64,000 bases of DNA from Nocardia sp. NBC_00403 (GCF_036046055.1 NZ_CP107939.1:8308001-8372000), one strand, 5' to 3'. Positions 35,177 to 44,966 are shown, counted from the first letter of the stretch. Notes: generated by a model not told the origin, from the sequence alone. Numbers and translations: made by a program.

Positions 35177-35520
35177 AGGGAGTCGGTAACCGAGCTTGCG
35201 ACTTTGGTCGATGCGCTTCGGCTGGTGTGGAGGTGAGGTGCAGACGCTCGCTGGCGCGGAGGGTGCCTCGTCCCGCGCGGGCGCGTCCAGTGGCGAGGCT
35301 TGCGACTTCGGTGGATGCGCAGTGGCTGTTGTGGAGGTAGGACGGGCTGCGGACACTTGGGCTGGGGTCTCGCCGCTCTCGGAAGGTGTCACAGTGCCGA
35401 GGACGTGTTCGATGGGGATGATCGCGACTTCGGTGGATGCGCCAGCGGCGCGGAGGGCGAGGAGCGGCGCTTGTGCGACTCGGTTCTTGGTGGTTTCGGG
35501 TGGTGCCGGTCTGGGCTTCA
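35177..35520 (-). repeat. Degenerate copies of the 121-bp repeat unit
   Basis: Next to the hairpin module, this stretch carries two to three diverged copies of the unit tandemly repeated at 44437-44800, here in the opposite orientation. Recurrent marks are GCTTGCGACTTTGGTCGATG near 35188, GCTTGCGACTTCGGTGGATG near 35298, GCGACTTCGGTGGATG near 35425, and TCGGAAGGTGTCACAGTGCC near 35379. The remaining 160 bp up to rmuC show no gene or clear signal. Confidence 0.65.
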
Positions 35521-35679
35521 CTCGATGTCAGTCGATAGCGCAGCGCGGTTTGCTGAGCTCGCCGCGGCAAGCGGCCGCGCACGCTGTCGGTGCGGTTCCG
35601 CGGCTGTTTGTCGAGGTGCTGCTGCCCGGTAGCTCGGCGGATTCGTTTCTTGTCGGTGGAGTGCGGCACTATCTGCGCT

Positions 35680-36837
35680 ATGACCGCACCGATGCTCGTC
35701 GCACTGATGCTGGTATTCGCCGCGGGGGTCGGCCTCGGCTGGCTCGGGCACGCGGCGCGCGCGGGGCATCGGGCGACGGCCGCGGAGGCGAGATTGTCGG
35801 CGGCCGCCGATAACGAACGGTTGCTACGGCAGTCGCTCACTGCGGCCAATGAGGATGCGGCGCGCAGGCATTCGCATGCCATCGGCGCCATGGTCGATCC
35901 GTTGCGTGAAGCGGTCGGCGCGCTGAATCAGCACATCCAGCAGGTCGAGCATCATCGCATCAATGCCTATTCCAGCCTGCGCGAACAGGTTGCGGGCATG
36001 CAGCGCACCTCGCACCAGCTCACCAGCCAGACCAGTCAGCTCGTCGCGGCGTTGCGCGCGCCACAGGTGCGCGGGCGGTGGGGCGAGATCCAATTGGAGC
36101 GGGTGGTCGAGCTGGCAGGCATGAGCAGGCACTGTGATTTCGACACCCAGGTGACCAAGGCCACGCGCGGCGACGGAACTTCCGAACGAACCGCCATGGT
36201 CCGACCCGACCTGGTGGTCCACCTGGCGGGCGACCGGCAGATCATCGTGGACGCCAAGGTGCCGTTCACCGCCTATCTCGACGCAACCATGGCCGATGAT
36301 CCCGACGTGCGCGCCGAACTGCTCGGCAGGCACGCCAAGCATCTGCGCTCCCACATCGATCAGCTGGCCGACAAGGCATATTGGACCGCATTCGACCCGA
36401 CACCGGAGTTCGTCGTCTTGTTCGTGCCGGGTGACCCTTTCCTCGATGCCGCGCTGACCACGGATTCCGGACTGCTGGAGCACGCGTTCGGCCGCAACGT
36501 GATCCTCGCAACGCCGACGACATTGATCGCTTTGCTCCGCACGATCGCGTTCAGCTGGCGTCAAGAGGCATTGTCTCGGGACATGGCAACCGTTCAGCAA
36601 TTGGGTAGGGAGCTGTACGCCCGGCTCGGCATGACCGGCAAGCATTTGGACCGGCTCGGCGCACAACTCGGTAAGGCCGTGGACGCTTTCAACTACACCG
36701 TCGCATCCGTGGAGTCGCGGGTGATGGTCACCGCACGCAAATTGCACGACCTGGAAATAGCTGAACGCGAGGTGCCAGCAATCCATCGTGTGGATTCCTG
36801 GCCGCGCGCGGTGGGCTTCGCCGACGCCGACGATTAG
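35680..36837 (+). CDS. rmuC: DNA recombination protein RmuC
   Basis: A 385-residue protein. An N-terminal membrane segment (VALMLVFAAGVGLGWLGHAA) is followed by a coiled coil (about 30-120). The RmuC core has GRWGEIQLERVVELAGM, RPDLVVHLAGDRQIIVDAKVPF, FVVLFVPGDPFLDAAL and ILATPTTLIALLRTIAFSW. RmuC limits rearrangements at inverted repeats and belongs to the restriction-endonuclease-like fold group. The ATG at 35680 fits family N-termini; the open frame upstream is repeat sequence. It is divergent from sbcD across the composite repeat. Confidence 0.93.
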   Translation: MTAPMLVALMLVFAAGVGLGWLGHAARAGHRATAAEARLSAAADNERLLRQSLTAANEDAARRHSHAIGAMVDPLREAVGALNQHIQQVEHHRINAYSSLREQVAGMQRTSHQLTSQTSQLVAALRAPQVRGRWGEIQLERVVELAGMSRHCDFDTQVTKATRGDGTSERTAMVRPDLVVHLAGDRQIIVDAKVPFTAYLDATMADDPDVRAELLGRHAKHLRSHIDQLADKAYWTAFDPTPEFVVLFVPGDPFLDAALTTDSGLLEHAFGRNVILATPTTLIALLRTIAFSWRQEALSRDMATVQQLGRELYARLGMTGKHLDRLGAQLGKAVDAFNYTVASVESRVMVTARKLHDLEIAEREVPAIHRVDSWPRAVGFADADD

Positions 36838-36882
36838 CCCGGACAATGGACGTGCCGTAACACCACCGAGCGTGATGGCAGT

Positions 36883-36888
36883 TAGTGT
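36883..36888 (+). promoter_or_regulatory. TANNNT -10 for a leaderless GTG
   Basis: TAGTGT ends seven bases before the GTG at 36896, suggesting leaderless translation of the DUF6542 gene from that codon rather than from the earlier ATG at 36875. Confidence 0.4.
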
Positions 36889-36895
36889 TCATAGC

Positions 36896-37789
36896 GTGGC
36901 TGCTTCCCAACGTGTGCAATCCCGGGTGCCCGCGCCGCATCGTTCGATCCTGCCGTCGGTCCCGGGCATCCCGGTCGGCGCAGCGGTCCTGATCGCGGTC
37001 GCCTGCACGTTTCTGGGGTTCCTTATCGATGCCAGCGGCGAGGGCGGCGAGCTGACCGGCACCTTTGCGACGCTGTATGTGGTCGGCTGCGTGATCGCGG
37101 TACTCGCCGTGCGCTACCGCGGACTGTTCACCACGATGGTGTTGCCGCCGCTGCTGCTGTTCGTTTCGGTGCCGCTGGCCTATCAGCAACTGACCGGGCG
37201 CGAATCGACCTCGATCAAGGACATCCTGCTCAATCTGGCGATCCCGTTGGTGAACAGGTTCCCAACGATGGCAATTGCCACGCTGCTCGTGCTGGCGATC
37301 GGCGCGGGCCGGATCCTGCTGCACCGGCGCGAAGCAACCTCCGAGCGCACCGACGAGTCCAGGCGCGGCACAAGCTGGGGACGCAGCGCACCGAAACGCC
37401 CACGGACCGGTACGTCCGCGCGCACCCTGGCCGAATCCACTCGCCGCCGGGTCAAGCGCGCCGAGCCCGAACCCGACGACCTCGACGCCGATGAAGCATC
37501 GCCGCGAATCCGCAAACGCTCCGGCGAGCAAGTGGCCGATACGCCGCCGCGGCTGGCCGCGACCGCCGCGGAACCCGGGGCCGACGACCGTCCCACCGCA
37601 AAATATCCCCGCGGCAACCGTGGCCCCGCCCGGCCTACTGCCGCGATGCCGCGCGCAGGCGCCGAGCCGAACCGCAGGTCGGAAGCTCGTGGGCGCGCCG
37701 AGCTACCGCCGCCGCATCCGCAGCCCAATGTCCGCTACCGCGAACGTGATTCGAGCAGGACCGAACGGCGCAAGCCGGGGAACCTGTAG
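36896..37789 (+). CDS. DUF6542 domain membrane protein
   Basis: About 297 residues. After a short N-terminus come membrane segments in the first 120 residues (GIPVGAAVLIAVACTFLGFL, LYVVGCVIAVLAVRY, TMVLPPLLLFVSVPLAYQ, MAIATLLVLAIGAGRIL), as in the DUF6542 family next to ispH in mycolata. The C-terminal half is charged, proline-rich and probably disordered. Its function is unknown. It lies convergent with ispH. I prefer the GTG at 36896 because a -10 box stands seven bases before it; ATG 36875 is the alternative. Confidence 0.78.
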   Translation: MAASQRVQSRVPAPHRSILPSVPGIPVGAAVLIAVACTFLGFLIDASGEGGELTGTFATLYVVGCVIAVLAVRYRGLFTTMVLPPLLLFVSVPLAYQQLTGRESTSIKDILLNLAIPLVNRFPTMAIATLLVLAIGAGRILLHRREATSERTDESRRGTSWGRSAPKRPRTGTSARTLAESTRRRVKRAEPEPDDLDADEASPRIRKRSGEQVADTPPRLAATAAEPGADDRPTAKYPRGNRGPARPTAAMPRAGAEPNRRSEARGRAELPPPHPQPNVRYRERDSSRTERRKPGNL

Positions 37790-37849
37790 ATGCGACCGCG
37801 CCCGGGCGCCTATTACGGCCCCGGGCAACAGCGATCAGTGCGACAGTGC

Positions 37850-38860
37850 TCAGTTCCGAGTCGTGCGCAACTCCCGCGGCAACGCGAACACCAGCGTCTC
37901 ATTAGCGGTGGTGACGGGCTGAACATCGGCGAAGCCGTGCTCGGCCAGCATGTCCAGCACACCGCGGACCAGGATTTCCGGCACCGAAGCGCCGGAGGTG
38001 ATGCCGACCGTCCGCACCCCCTCCAGCCACGCCGGATCCACTTCACGGGCGTAGTCGACCAGGTAGGAAGCCTTGGCGCCGGCGCCGAGGGCCACCTCGA
38101 CCAGCCGCACCGAGTTCGACGAATTGCGCGAGCCGACCACGATCACCAGATCGCACTCCGGCGCCATCGCCTTGACCGCGACCTGACGGTTCTGGGTGGC
38201 GTAGCAGATGTCGTCGCTCGGCGGATCCTGCAGCGAGGGGAACCGCTCGCGCAGCCGCTTGACCGTCTCCATCGTCTCGTCGACGCTGAGCGTGGTCTGC
38301 GACAGCCAGATGACCTTGGACTCGTCGCGGACTGTGACGCGATCCACCGAATCGGGACCGTCCACCAGCTGTACATGGTCGGGGGCCTCCCCCGCGGTGC
38401 CCTCGACTTCCTCGTGGCCTTCGTGGCCGATCAGCAGGATGTCGTAGTCGTCGCGGGCGAAGCGCTTGGCTTCCTGATGCACCTTGGTCACCAACGGGCA
38501 GGTCGCATCGATGGTGTGCAGATTGCGGGCTGCCGCCGACTCGTGCACCGCGGGCGAGACACCATGCGCGGAGAACACCACGACCGCACCCTCCGGCACC
38601 TCGTCGGTCTCGTCGACGAAGACAACGCCCTGCTCACGCAGTGTTTCCACGACATGCCGGTTGTGCACGATCTCCTTGCGCACATAGATCGGCGCACCGT
38701 GCTTCTCCAGGCTCTTCTCCACCGTTTCCACCGCGCGGTCCACGCCGGCGCAGTACCCACGTGGCTCCGCGAGTAGCACTCGCTTTCCGCCGTCGGCATC
38801 GGCAGATCCGGAGCCGGCCGAGCGGGCGATTCCGAGGTTCAAGGATATGGCCGAAGACAT
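37850..38860 (-). CDS. ispH: IspH (LytB): 4-hydroxy-3-methylbut-2-enyl diphosphate reductase
   Basis: A 336-residue iron-sulfur enzyme, the last step of the MEP isoprenoid pathway, giving IPP and DMAPP. The three cluster cysteines are C37 (PRGYCAGV), C121 (DATCPLV) and C219 (DDICYAT). VFSAHGVSP and [10 protein letters not shown] are further family marks. The ATG at 38860 is preceded by a TANNNT box at leaderless spacing; the longer open frame is unsupported. The Z-prenyl synthase at the end of the window uses its products. Confidence 0.96.
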   Translation of the reverse strand: MSSAISLNLGIARSAGSGSADADGGKRVLLAEPRGYCAGVDRAVETVEKSLEKHGAPIYVRKEIVHNRHVVETLREQGVVFVDETDEVPEGAVVVFSAHGVSPAVHESAAARNLHTIDATCPLVTKVHQEAKRFARDDYDILLIGHEGHEEVEGTAGEAPDHVQLVDGPDSVDRVTVRDESKVIWLSQTTLSVDETMETVKRLRERFPSLQDPPSDDICYATQNRQVAVKAMAPECDLVIVVGSRNSSNSVRLVEVALGAGAKASYLVDYAREVDPAWLEGVRTVGITSGASVPEILVRGVLDMLAEHGFADVQPVTTANETLVFALPRELRTTRN

Positions 38861-38867
38861 GCCGTTC

Positions 38868-38873
38868 AGCTTA
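38868..38873 (-). promoter_or_regulatory. TANNNT -10 for a leaderless ispH start
   Basis: On the minus strand TAAGCT ends seven bases before the ATG at 38860. No ribosome binding site is visible, so the transcript probably begins at the start codon. Confidence 0.45.
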
Positions 38874-39058
38874 CGTGCGCCGGACGAATCGATCAGCGGC
38901 CGGTCACCGCCACGACGCCATGGTGCGGAACAATATGGGTGACGTCCGGACATCCGTCTGGGACGAATCGGCCGGAATGGTGGTGGATGACGGTGCCGGA
39001 CGGTGACACATACGCATCTGTTCTTTGCATAACAACCCGCTTCGGGCAGGCTAGGACC

Positions 39059-39682
39059 ATGTTCCGACCACCATTCCTGGCCCGCGTCGCCGCCGGTGCG
39101 GCCGTTTATGCCATCGAAGAAACCCGTCGGCTACCTACGGCGGCAATGAATCTCCCGATCACCGCGATCAGCCAGATGTTGCAGACCACGATGCACATCC
39201 AACAGTTCGTGACCAGCCTCGCCCTCAAGGGCGACGCGGTCTTCGAGCAGTTCACCAATAGCCCCGTGGAACAACCCGAGTGGGCCACGTTCGACGAGGA
39301 CGAGGCACCCGAGCAAACCCTCGGCTCCGATACCCCCGCCACCGCACGATCCAGCCGTTTCGACCTGTACACCGCCGAGGAACCCACCGAATATCGGTCC
39401 AACGGCCACAGCTCCGCCGTGCAGACCCTCATCGAACCGGAAACCGCCGAGCAGGAAACCGCTGCCCCCGACACCGACGAGCCCGAGCCGGAGATCACCG
39501 AACCGGAAGTCGCCACCCGCTACGACTACGCCAACATGACCCTGGCCCAGCTACGTGCCCGCCTGCGCATGCTGACCGTCGAGGATCTGAGCGCGCTGCT
39601 GGATTACGAGCAGCAGACTCGCGCCCGCGCGCCGTTCATCACCATGCTGACGAACCGGATCGCCACCGTGCGGGCCCAGTGA
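39059..39682 (+). CDS. Lipid droplet-associated protein (Rv1109c/MLDS-like)
   Basis: A 207-residue protein. Residues 1-60 are amphipathic and rich in alanine and leucine ([20 protein letters not shown]), suited to bind a lipid-droplet surface. Residues 75-155 are acidic and probably disordered. The C-terminus ([29 protein letters not shown]) is a conserved helical piece shared with mycobacterial Rv1109c and the Rhodococcus small lipid-droplet protein. It overlaps xseA by four bases (GTGA), as in other mycolata. The role in triacylglycerol storage rests on family knowledge. Confidence 0.82.
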   Translation: MFRPPFLARVAAGAAVYAIEETRRLPTAAMNLPITAISQMLQTTMHIQQFVTSLALKGDAVFEQFTNSPVEQPEWATFDEDEAPEQTLGSDTPATARSSRFDLYTAEEPTEYRSNGHSSAVQTLIEPETAEQETAAPDTDEPEPEITEPEVATRYDYANMTLAQLRARLRMLTVEDLSALLDYEQQTRARAPFITMLTNRIATVRAQ

Positions 39683-41043
39683 CCGAACCCCCGACGTCTT
39701 CGTCGACGGTTGGCCGGGTGTCCTCCGGCCAACCCGCCCGTCCGGCCGATTCGGCCAAAGCCGCGCCGGCCAATTCCGCCGAGCAACCGTGGCCGGTGCG
39801 TTCGGTGGCCATCAAGGTCGCGCAATGGATCGATCGGCTCGGCAGTATCTGGGTCGAGGGCCAGATCACCCAGATCAATCTGCGCCCCGGCACCCGCACC
39901 GCGTTCCTGGTTTTGCGCGATCCATCCGCCGACATGTCGTTGTCGGTGACCTGCGACCCCGACTTGATCCGCAAATCGCCTGTCCCGCTGCAAGAAGGCA
40001 GCAGGGTGGTGGTCTATGGCAAGCTTTCGTTCTTCACCGGCCGCGGCACAGTGTCATTGCGCGTCATCGAGATTCGCCCGGTCGGCATCGGTGAGCTGCT
40101 GGCCCGCATCGAACGCCTGAAGGCGCTGCTCGGCGCCGAGGGTCTGTTCGATCCCCGGCTGAAGCGACCGATCCCATTCCTGCCCAAGACCGTCGGCCTC
40201 ATCACCGGCCGGGCCAGCGCCGCCGAGCGAGATGTCCTCACCGTGGCCCGCAATCGTTGGCCCGCAGTGCATTTCGAGATTCGCAATACCGCGGTGCAGG
40301 GCCCGACCGCGGTGCCGCAAATGCTGGAGGCGCTGGCCGAGCTCGACCGCGACCCAGCCGTCGAGGTGATTGTGCTCGCCCGCGGCGGCGGCAGCGTCGA
40401 GGATCTGCTGGCCTTCTCCGACGAGGCACTGTGCCGCGCGATCGTCGCCGCGACCACCCCGATCGTCAGCGCGATCGGCCACGAACCCGACAACCCGCTC
40501 AGCGATCTGGTCGCCGACCTGCGCGCGGCCACCCCCACCGACGCCGCCAAGCGCATCGTGCCCGACGCCGCCGCCGAGCTGGCCGGTGTGCGCGATATGC
40601 GAGCTCGCTCGGCGGCCGCGCTGCGCGGCTGGGTCGACCGCGAAACCAGGGCGCTGGTGCAGCTGCGTTCCCGGCCGGTACTCGCCGATCCACTGCGCGA
40701 ACTCGAACGCCGCTACGAAGAAGTCGAACGACTGCGCACTGCGACCAGACGCACCGCCGAACATCTGATCCGCACCGAAGCCACGGCAACGCGCCATCTA
40801 CGCGAGAAGTTGACCGCGGTGGGCCCGGCCGCGACGCTGGCCCGTGGCTACGCTGTCGTGCAGCGTGTGAACGGTAAGGAGCGGCATGTAGTGCGCTCGA
40901 TCGACGACGCGCCCGCGGGCAGTCAGCTGCGTATCCGCGTCGCCGACGGCGCCGTGACCGCCGCCGCGCTCGGCACCCAACAGCTCGGCACCCGAACAGT
41001 GGTCGCCGAGCCCACCGAAAACACCGAAGCAGGGAGGAAATGA
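39679..41043 (+). CDS. xseA: Exodeoxyribonuclease VII large subunit
   Basis: A 454-residue protein. The OB-fold N-terminus ([24 protein letters not shown]) is followed by the catalytic domain: [61 protein letters not shown]. The long helical arm and a C-terminal beta region ([15 protein letters not shown]) complete the family layout. It degrades single-stranded DNA to oligonucleotides together with XseB. The GTG at 39679 overlaps the preceding stop; the xseB start overlaps its own stop (ATGA). Confidence 0.96.
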   Translation: MTEPPTSSSTVGRVSSGQPARPADSAKAAPANSAEQPWPVRSVAIKVAQWIDRLGSIWVEGQITQINLRPGTRTAFLVLRDPSADMSLSVTCDPDLIRKSPVPLQEGSRVVVYGKLSFFTGRGTVSLRVIEIRPVGIGELLARIERLKALLGAEGLFDPRLKRPIPFLPKTVGLITGRASAAERDVLTVARNRWPAVHFEIRNTAVQGPTAVPQMLEALAELDRDPAVEVIVLARGGGSVEDLLAFSDEALCRAIVAATTPIVSAIGHEPDNPLSDLVADLRAATPTDAAKRIVPDAAAELAGVRDMRARSAAALRGWVDRETRALVQLRSRPVLADPLRELERRYEEVERLRTATRRTAEHLIRTEATATRHLREKLTAVGPAATLARGYAVVQRVNGKERHVVRSIDDAPAGSQLRIRVADGAVTAAALGTQQLGTRTVVAEPTENTEAGRK

Positions 41044-41291
41044 CCGTGGCCGACTCCGGCAAGGACGCCGACACCGAGCTGGCCGAGATCGCCACCTTCG
41101 GCTATGAACGCGCCCGCGACGAACTGGTCAACGTCGTGAAAATGCTCGAGCAGGGCGGTATGGACCTCGACGATTCGCTCGCGCTGTGGGAGCGCGGCGA
41201 GGCACTGGCCAACCGCTGCGAGGAACATCTCGCCGGCGCACGTAAGCGCGTCGAGGACGCTTTGTCCCGATCCGAGGCCGAGTCCGAATAA
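41040..41291 (+). CDS. xseB: Exodeoxyribonuclease VII small subunit
   Basis: An 83-residue helical protein of normal size. [45 protein letters not shown] is the whole family motif. It binds the XseA arm. Its start overlaps the xseA stop, so the subunits are translationally coupled. A VOC-family gene follows 15 bp later, probably in the same transcript. Confidence 0.95.
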   Translation: MTVADSGKDADTELAEIATFGYERARDELVNVVKMLEQGGMDLDDSLALWERGEALANRCEEHLAGARKRVEDALSRSEAESE

Positions 41292-41306
41292 GCCGGAGGA
41301 GCAGTA

Positions 41307-41651
41307 ATGACCATTCGTCGCGCCACCCCCGACATCCGCACCGACGACATGGAGAGCAGCCGCGAGTTCTACAAGCTGCTCGGCTTCGAAGAGGCCATGG
41401 ATCTCGGCTGGGTGGTGACGATGGCCTCGCCCTCCAACCCGACCGCCCAGGTCCTGCTCGTCGGCCCGGAAGCCGAACAGCTGCAACCCGATATGAGCGT
41501 CGAGGTCGACGAGGTCGATGCCGTGCACGACGACATGGTCGCCGCGGGCGCCGACATCGTGTACGCACTGCGCGACGAACCATGGGGCGTGCGCCGCTTT
41601 TTCGTCCGCGACCCGAGCGGCACCATCGTCAACGTGGTGAACCACCGCTGA
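41307..41651 (+). CDS. VOC family protein
   Basis: A 114-residue single-domain glyoxalase-fold protein. RRATPDIRTDDMESSREFYKLLGF opens it, and EPWGVRRFFVRDPSGTIVNVVNH closes it with the usual DPSG turn. Its substrate is unknown. CGGAGGAG lies five bases before the ATG. Its position behind xseAB suggests cotranscription, but no functional link is evident. About 130 bp with no recognised signal separate it from the convergent GNAT gene. Confidence 0.85.
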   Translation: MTIRRATPDIRTDDMESSREFYKLLGFEEAMDLGWVVTMASPSNPTAQVLLVGPEAEQLQPDMSVEVDEVDAVHDDMVAAGADIVYALRDEPWGVRRFFVRDPSGTIVNVVNHR

Positions 41652-41780
41652 CGGGCCGTTCCCGCTCGACCCGCGGTTCCCGCATCGTCGGCCCACCCTC
41701 GCCATCCGGTTTGCACCGGGCAGCGCGACCGGCGCGCGGTTCGAGTGGTGCACACCCGCCCCACACGCCGGTCCCGGCGA

Positions 41781-42284
41781 TCAGTCCGCCGCGATAATGC
41801 GGAAGCGGGCCTTATCGTCTGCTGTAGCCCAGTGCTGGAATCCGGCCTTCTCCAGTACGCGGATCGAGGCCGGGTTCGACAGCTCCACATTCGCGTATAC
41901 GGTGTGCACTTCCGTTGTGGTCAGCGCGAATTCGGCGAGGGCGCTGGTCGACTCGGTCGCGTACCCGCGACCCTGCCGCGAGCCGACGACGCCGTATCCG
42001 ATCTCCAGCGCACCGTCCACCGGCGGCCAGAACAGGCCGAGCGAGCCGACGACGAGGCCGGTTTCGCATTCGATGATCTGGCGGTGGCCGTACTCGGTCA
42101 ACCAGCCGGGATGCTCCGCGACGAGGGAGACGATGACGCGGTCGCCCTCGGCGGGGAAGTCCTCAGCCCAGTGGGCGAGGCGGCGGCCGTCCAGTACGGC
42201 GGCCACCTCATCGGCGGTCCACGATCGCAGCATGAGGCGATCGGTGATCAAGTCGGAATCGGCGGTCGAGAAATGGCGAGACAT
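41781..42284 (-). CDS. GNAT family N-acetyltransferase (RimJ/RimL-like)
   Basis: A 167-residue acetyltransferase. LITDRLMLRSWTADEVAAVL opens the RimJ/RimL-type fold. GYGVVGSRQGRGYATESTSALAEFA holds the acetyl-CoA loop (RQGRGYATE), and NPASIRVLEKAGF is the C-terminal signature. It would transfer an acetyl group to an amine; the target is unknown. AGGAG precedes the ATG. It stands alone in a convergent arrangement with the xseAB-VOC operon. Confidence 0.88.
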   Translation of the reverse strand: MSRHFSTADSDLITDRLMLRSWTADEVAAVLDGRRLAHWAEDFPAEGDRVIVSLVAEHPGWLTEYGHRQIIECETGLVVGSLGLFWPPVDGALEIGYGVVGSRQGRGYATESTSALAEFALTTTEVHTVYANVELSNPASIRVLEKAGFQHWATADDKARFRIIAAD

Positions 42285-42531
42285 AGGGACACTCCTGACG
42301 ATCGGAAGAGTCCGGCCGGCAAGTGAATTCGAGATTCAGCGGCGAGCAGACCGGATGCGGACGTGCGGAAGACGGCTACCGACAGCCATATTCATCAACC
42401 TCCACCCGACCTGGTCCTCGCGTATCTCGCGCCAGGGCAACCGTAGCGCCCACACTTGGTTCGCGGCAACGTGCACAACTACCGGCAACACCAGCGGGGG
42501 TGACGCCTCGGCGCTCCAAGCACCCCCGCGC

Positions 42532-42578
42532 CTCAGTGCTCAGCGAACTCAGTGCTCAGCGAACTCAGTGACTCAGCG
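42532..42578. repeat. 16-bp tandem repeat across the DUF4245 stop codon
   Basis: The 16-base unit CTCAGTGCTCAGCGAA occurs twice exactly and a third time in altered form, overlapping the end of the DUF4245 gene. It resembles a slippage-made microsatellite. Confidence 0.6.
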
Positions 42579-43139
42579 CTTCAGTGGCTCCGCGGCGGCG
42601 ACGGCAGCGGCCAGTGTCCGGAAAGCGGCCTCGTTGCCCGCGCCGGTGACGAGCACGCGCGACCGACCGAGATCGGCGATCCACGCCGATTCTTCACCGG
42701 GCTCGGCGTAGACGACCCACTTCTGGTCGCCGACCTGTTCGGCGCCGCTGGCGTAGCGCGAGCCCAGCACGAAACGGGACAGCGACTCCTCGGTCGCACT
42801 GCTCTGGCTCATGCGCATATAGGTGCCCTGCGGGGTGAGGTACCCCACCGTGCTGACCGGTCCGCCGCCGTTGCTCGTGATGGTGTCGCGGCTGCCGGAG
42901 TTGGGCGTCCAGCCCGCGGGCAGGCTCGGATTCCGGATCGGGAAGGGCAGGGTGCGGGCGTCCGCGGTCAGCGCGGCGGTGACGTCGAAGTGCGGGATCT
43001 GCCCTTGCGTCGGGCCCTTGGCCGCGAAACTGCACTGGCTTGCCAACCCGGCGAAAACCACGGCGATCAGCACCAACGGGAGCAGCGACCAGAGCAGATC
43101 CCGGTAGTCGTTGAGAATGCGCGGCTTTTGGTACGACAC
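42573..43139 (-). CDS. DUF4245 domain membrane-anchored protein
   Basis: A 188-residue protein. After [20 protein letters not shown] one membrane helix ([18 protein letters not shown]) anchors an outside domain containing [15 protein letters not shown] and [23 protein letters not shown]. This is the DUF4245 layout, whose function is unknown. The GTG at 43139 is the family start; the longer open frame is shadow. It is divergent from glpX with 133 bp between, the same arrangement as Rv1100/glpX in M. tuberculosis. Confidence 0.85.
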   Translation of the reverse strand: MSYQKPRILNDYRDLLWSLLPLVLIAVVFAGLASQCSFAAKGPTQGQIPHFDVTAALTADARTLPFPIRNPSLPAGWTPNSGSRDTITSNGGGPVSTVGYLTPQGTYMRMSQSSATEESLSRFVLGSRYASGAEQVGDQKWVVYAEPGEESAWIADLGRSRVLVTGAGNEAAFRTLAAAVAAAEPLKR

Positions 43140-43272
43140 GCTCCCAGTATCCACGCACCATCTGGCAGGCTCGACCACAGGTGGCCCTGGGCCGGTACGG
43201 GTGTACCTGATCGGGAACGTCCATGCTTCTGAGACAATCACTCCTAGCAACGACCGTAGGAGGCACACCGTA

Positions 43273-44316
43273 ATGACGGCATCTTCGCCCGCACCCAGCC
43301 GCCGCGAGGCGCCGGACCGCAACCTCGCGCTCGAACTGGTCCGGGTCACCGAGGCCGGTGCGATGGCCGCGGGTCGCTGGGTCGGCCGTGGTGACAAGGA
43401 GGGTGGCGACGGCGCGGCCGTCGACGCCATGCGGCAGCTGGTCAGCTCCGTTTCCATGCGCGGCGTGGTGGTCATCGGCGAGGGCGAGAAGGACGAAGCG
43501 CCGATGCTGTACAACGGTGAGCTGGTCGGCGACGGCACCGGTCCCGAGGTGGACTTCGCGGTCGACCCGGTCGACGGCACCACGCTGATGTCGAAGGGCT
43601 CGCCGGGCGCCATCGCTGTGCTCGCGGTCGCCGATCGCGGCGCGATGTTCGATCCGTCCGCGGTGTTCTACATGCGCAAGATCGCGGTCGGCCCCGACGC
43701 CGCCCACGTGATCGATATCTCCGCACCGATCGGCGAGAACATCCGCAGGGTCGCGAAGGCCAAGGGCCTCCTGAAGTCCGACCTGACCGTGTGCATCCTG
43801 GACCGGCCTCGGCACGCCGAGCTGATCCAGGAAGTCCGCGACGCGGGCGCCCGTATCCGGCTGATCTCCGACGGCGACGTCGCGGGCGCCATTGCCGCCG
43901 CGCGACCCGACTCCGGAACCGACATCCTGGTCGGCATCGGCGGCACCCCCGAGGGCATCATCGCCGCCGCCGCCATGCGCTGTATGGGCGGTGAACTACA
44001 GGGCATGCTCGCGCCCACCGACGACGCCGAGCGGCAGAAGGCGCTCGACGCCGGACACGATCTGGACCGGGTACTGACCACCGAGGATCTGGTGGCAGGC
44101 GACAACGTCTTCTTCTGCGCCACCGGCGTCACCGACGGCGACCTGTTGCGCGGCGTCCGCTACTACGGCGGCGGCGCATCCACCCAGTCGATCGTCATGC
44201 GCTCCAAGTCGGGCACCGTCCGCATGATCGACGCGTACCACCGCCTCACCAAGCTGCGCGAATACTCCTCGGTCGACTTCATCGGCGACGAGGACGCAAT
44301 CCCCCCGCTACCGTGA
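43273..44316 (+). CDS. glpX: Class II fructose-1,6-bisphosphatase
   Basis: A 347-residue enzyme of gluconeogenesis that hydrolyses fructose 1,6-bisphosphate. Family motifs are [51 protein letters not shown] (metal site), [26 protein letters not shown] and the C-terminal [16 protein letters not shown] lies about ten bases before the ATG at 43273. It is likely the main fructose bisphosphatase, as in mycobacteria. Downstream the strand continues into a repeat array and fumC. Confidence 0.96.
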   Translation: MTASSPAPSRREAPDRNLALELVRVTEAGAMAAGRWVGRGDKEGGDGAAVDAMRQLVSSVSMRGVVVIGEGEKDEAPMLYNGELVGDGTGPEVDFAVDPVDGTTLMSKGSPGAIAVLAVADRGAMFDPSAVFYMRKIAVGPDAAHVIDISAPIGENIRRVAKAKGLLKSDLTVCILDRPRHAELIQEVRDAGARIRLISDGDVAGAIAAARPDSGTDILVGIGGTPEGIIAAAAMRCMGGELQGMLAPTDDAERQKALDAGHDLDRVLTTEDLVAGDNVFFCATGVTDGDLLRGVRYYGGGASTQSIVMRSKSGTVRMIDAYHRLTKLREYSSVDFIGDEDAIPPLP

Positions 44317-44436
44317 CGGGCCGCTGACTTCGATCACCCCTGGACCGCCGACCACTCCCCGATGTGGTCGGCGGTCCAGTCGCATTCGCCCTGCGCACAC
44401 GGCCGACCCGAAATCGCCGCATAACCACCACCCACC
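44317..44436. other. Spacer between glpX and the repeat array
   Basis: About 120 bp with a short GC hairpin at 44347-44372 (GGACCGCCGACC against GGTCGGCGGTCC), a plausible terminator for glpX. The 44364-45032 open frame that starts here runs through the repeats and is not considered a gene. Confidence 0.45.
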
Positions 44437-44800
44437 CTCGCGGCACGATGACATCTTCCGAGCGCAACAAGACCCAGCACCAGCGTTCCCGGCGCATCCC
44501 ACCCCTCACAAACGACGCGCATCGACCAAAGTCGCAAACTCAGCTACAACGCCCCCACTCGGCACGACGACACCTTTCCGAGCGCAACAAGACCCAGCAC
44601 CAGCGTTCCCGGCGCATCCCACCCCTCACAAACGACGCGCATCGACCAAAGTCGCAAACTCAGCTACAACGCCCCCCACTCGGCACGACGACACCTTTCC
44701 GAGCGCAGCAAGTCCCAGCACCAGCGTTCGCGGCCCGTCCCACCTCCAGAACAACCAACGCGTATCGACCAAGGTCGCAAGCCCAGCTACCAAACGCCCC
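44437..44800 (+). repeat. Tandem array of a 121-bp unit upstream of fumC
   Basis: Units start at 44437, 44558 and 44679, and a fourth begins at 44803 inside the hairpin module (periods 121, 121 and 124). The first two copies are identical over most of their length; the third has diverged. Marks repeated in each unit are CGGCACGA, TTCCGAGCGCA, CCAGCACCAGCGTTC and ATCGACCAA-GTCGCAA. Diverged copies in opposite orientation lie at 35177-35520. Confidence 0.9.
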
Positions 44801-44966
44801 CACTCGGCACGATGATGTCTTCCGAGCGAAGCGAGACCGAGCCCTAGAGTTCGCGGCCCGTCTCGCTTCCGAGCCGTCGAAGCGCATGCGACGAAGTCGC
44901 GAGTCTCGACGGCTCGGAAGCGAGACCAAGGGGGCCGCGAACACGCAGCGCCGCAGGCGCTGCCAA
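44801..44966 (+). repeat. 166-bp hairpin module, copy upstream of fumC
   Basis: Near-identical inverted copy of 35011-35176. The stem is perfect here over 21 bases: arms 44860-44880 and 44906-44926, with a 25-base loop. CAGCGCC-GCA-GGCGCTG at 44946-44962 is repeated at 44984-45000 by a 38-bp duplication, giving two small hairpins directly before fumC. The element might act on transcription or translation of the gene behind it; this is inference. Confidence 0.88.
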
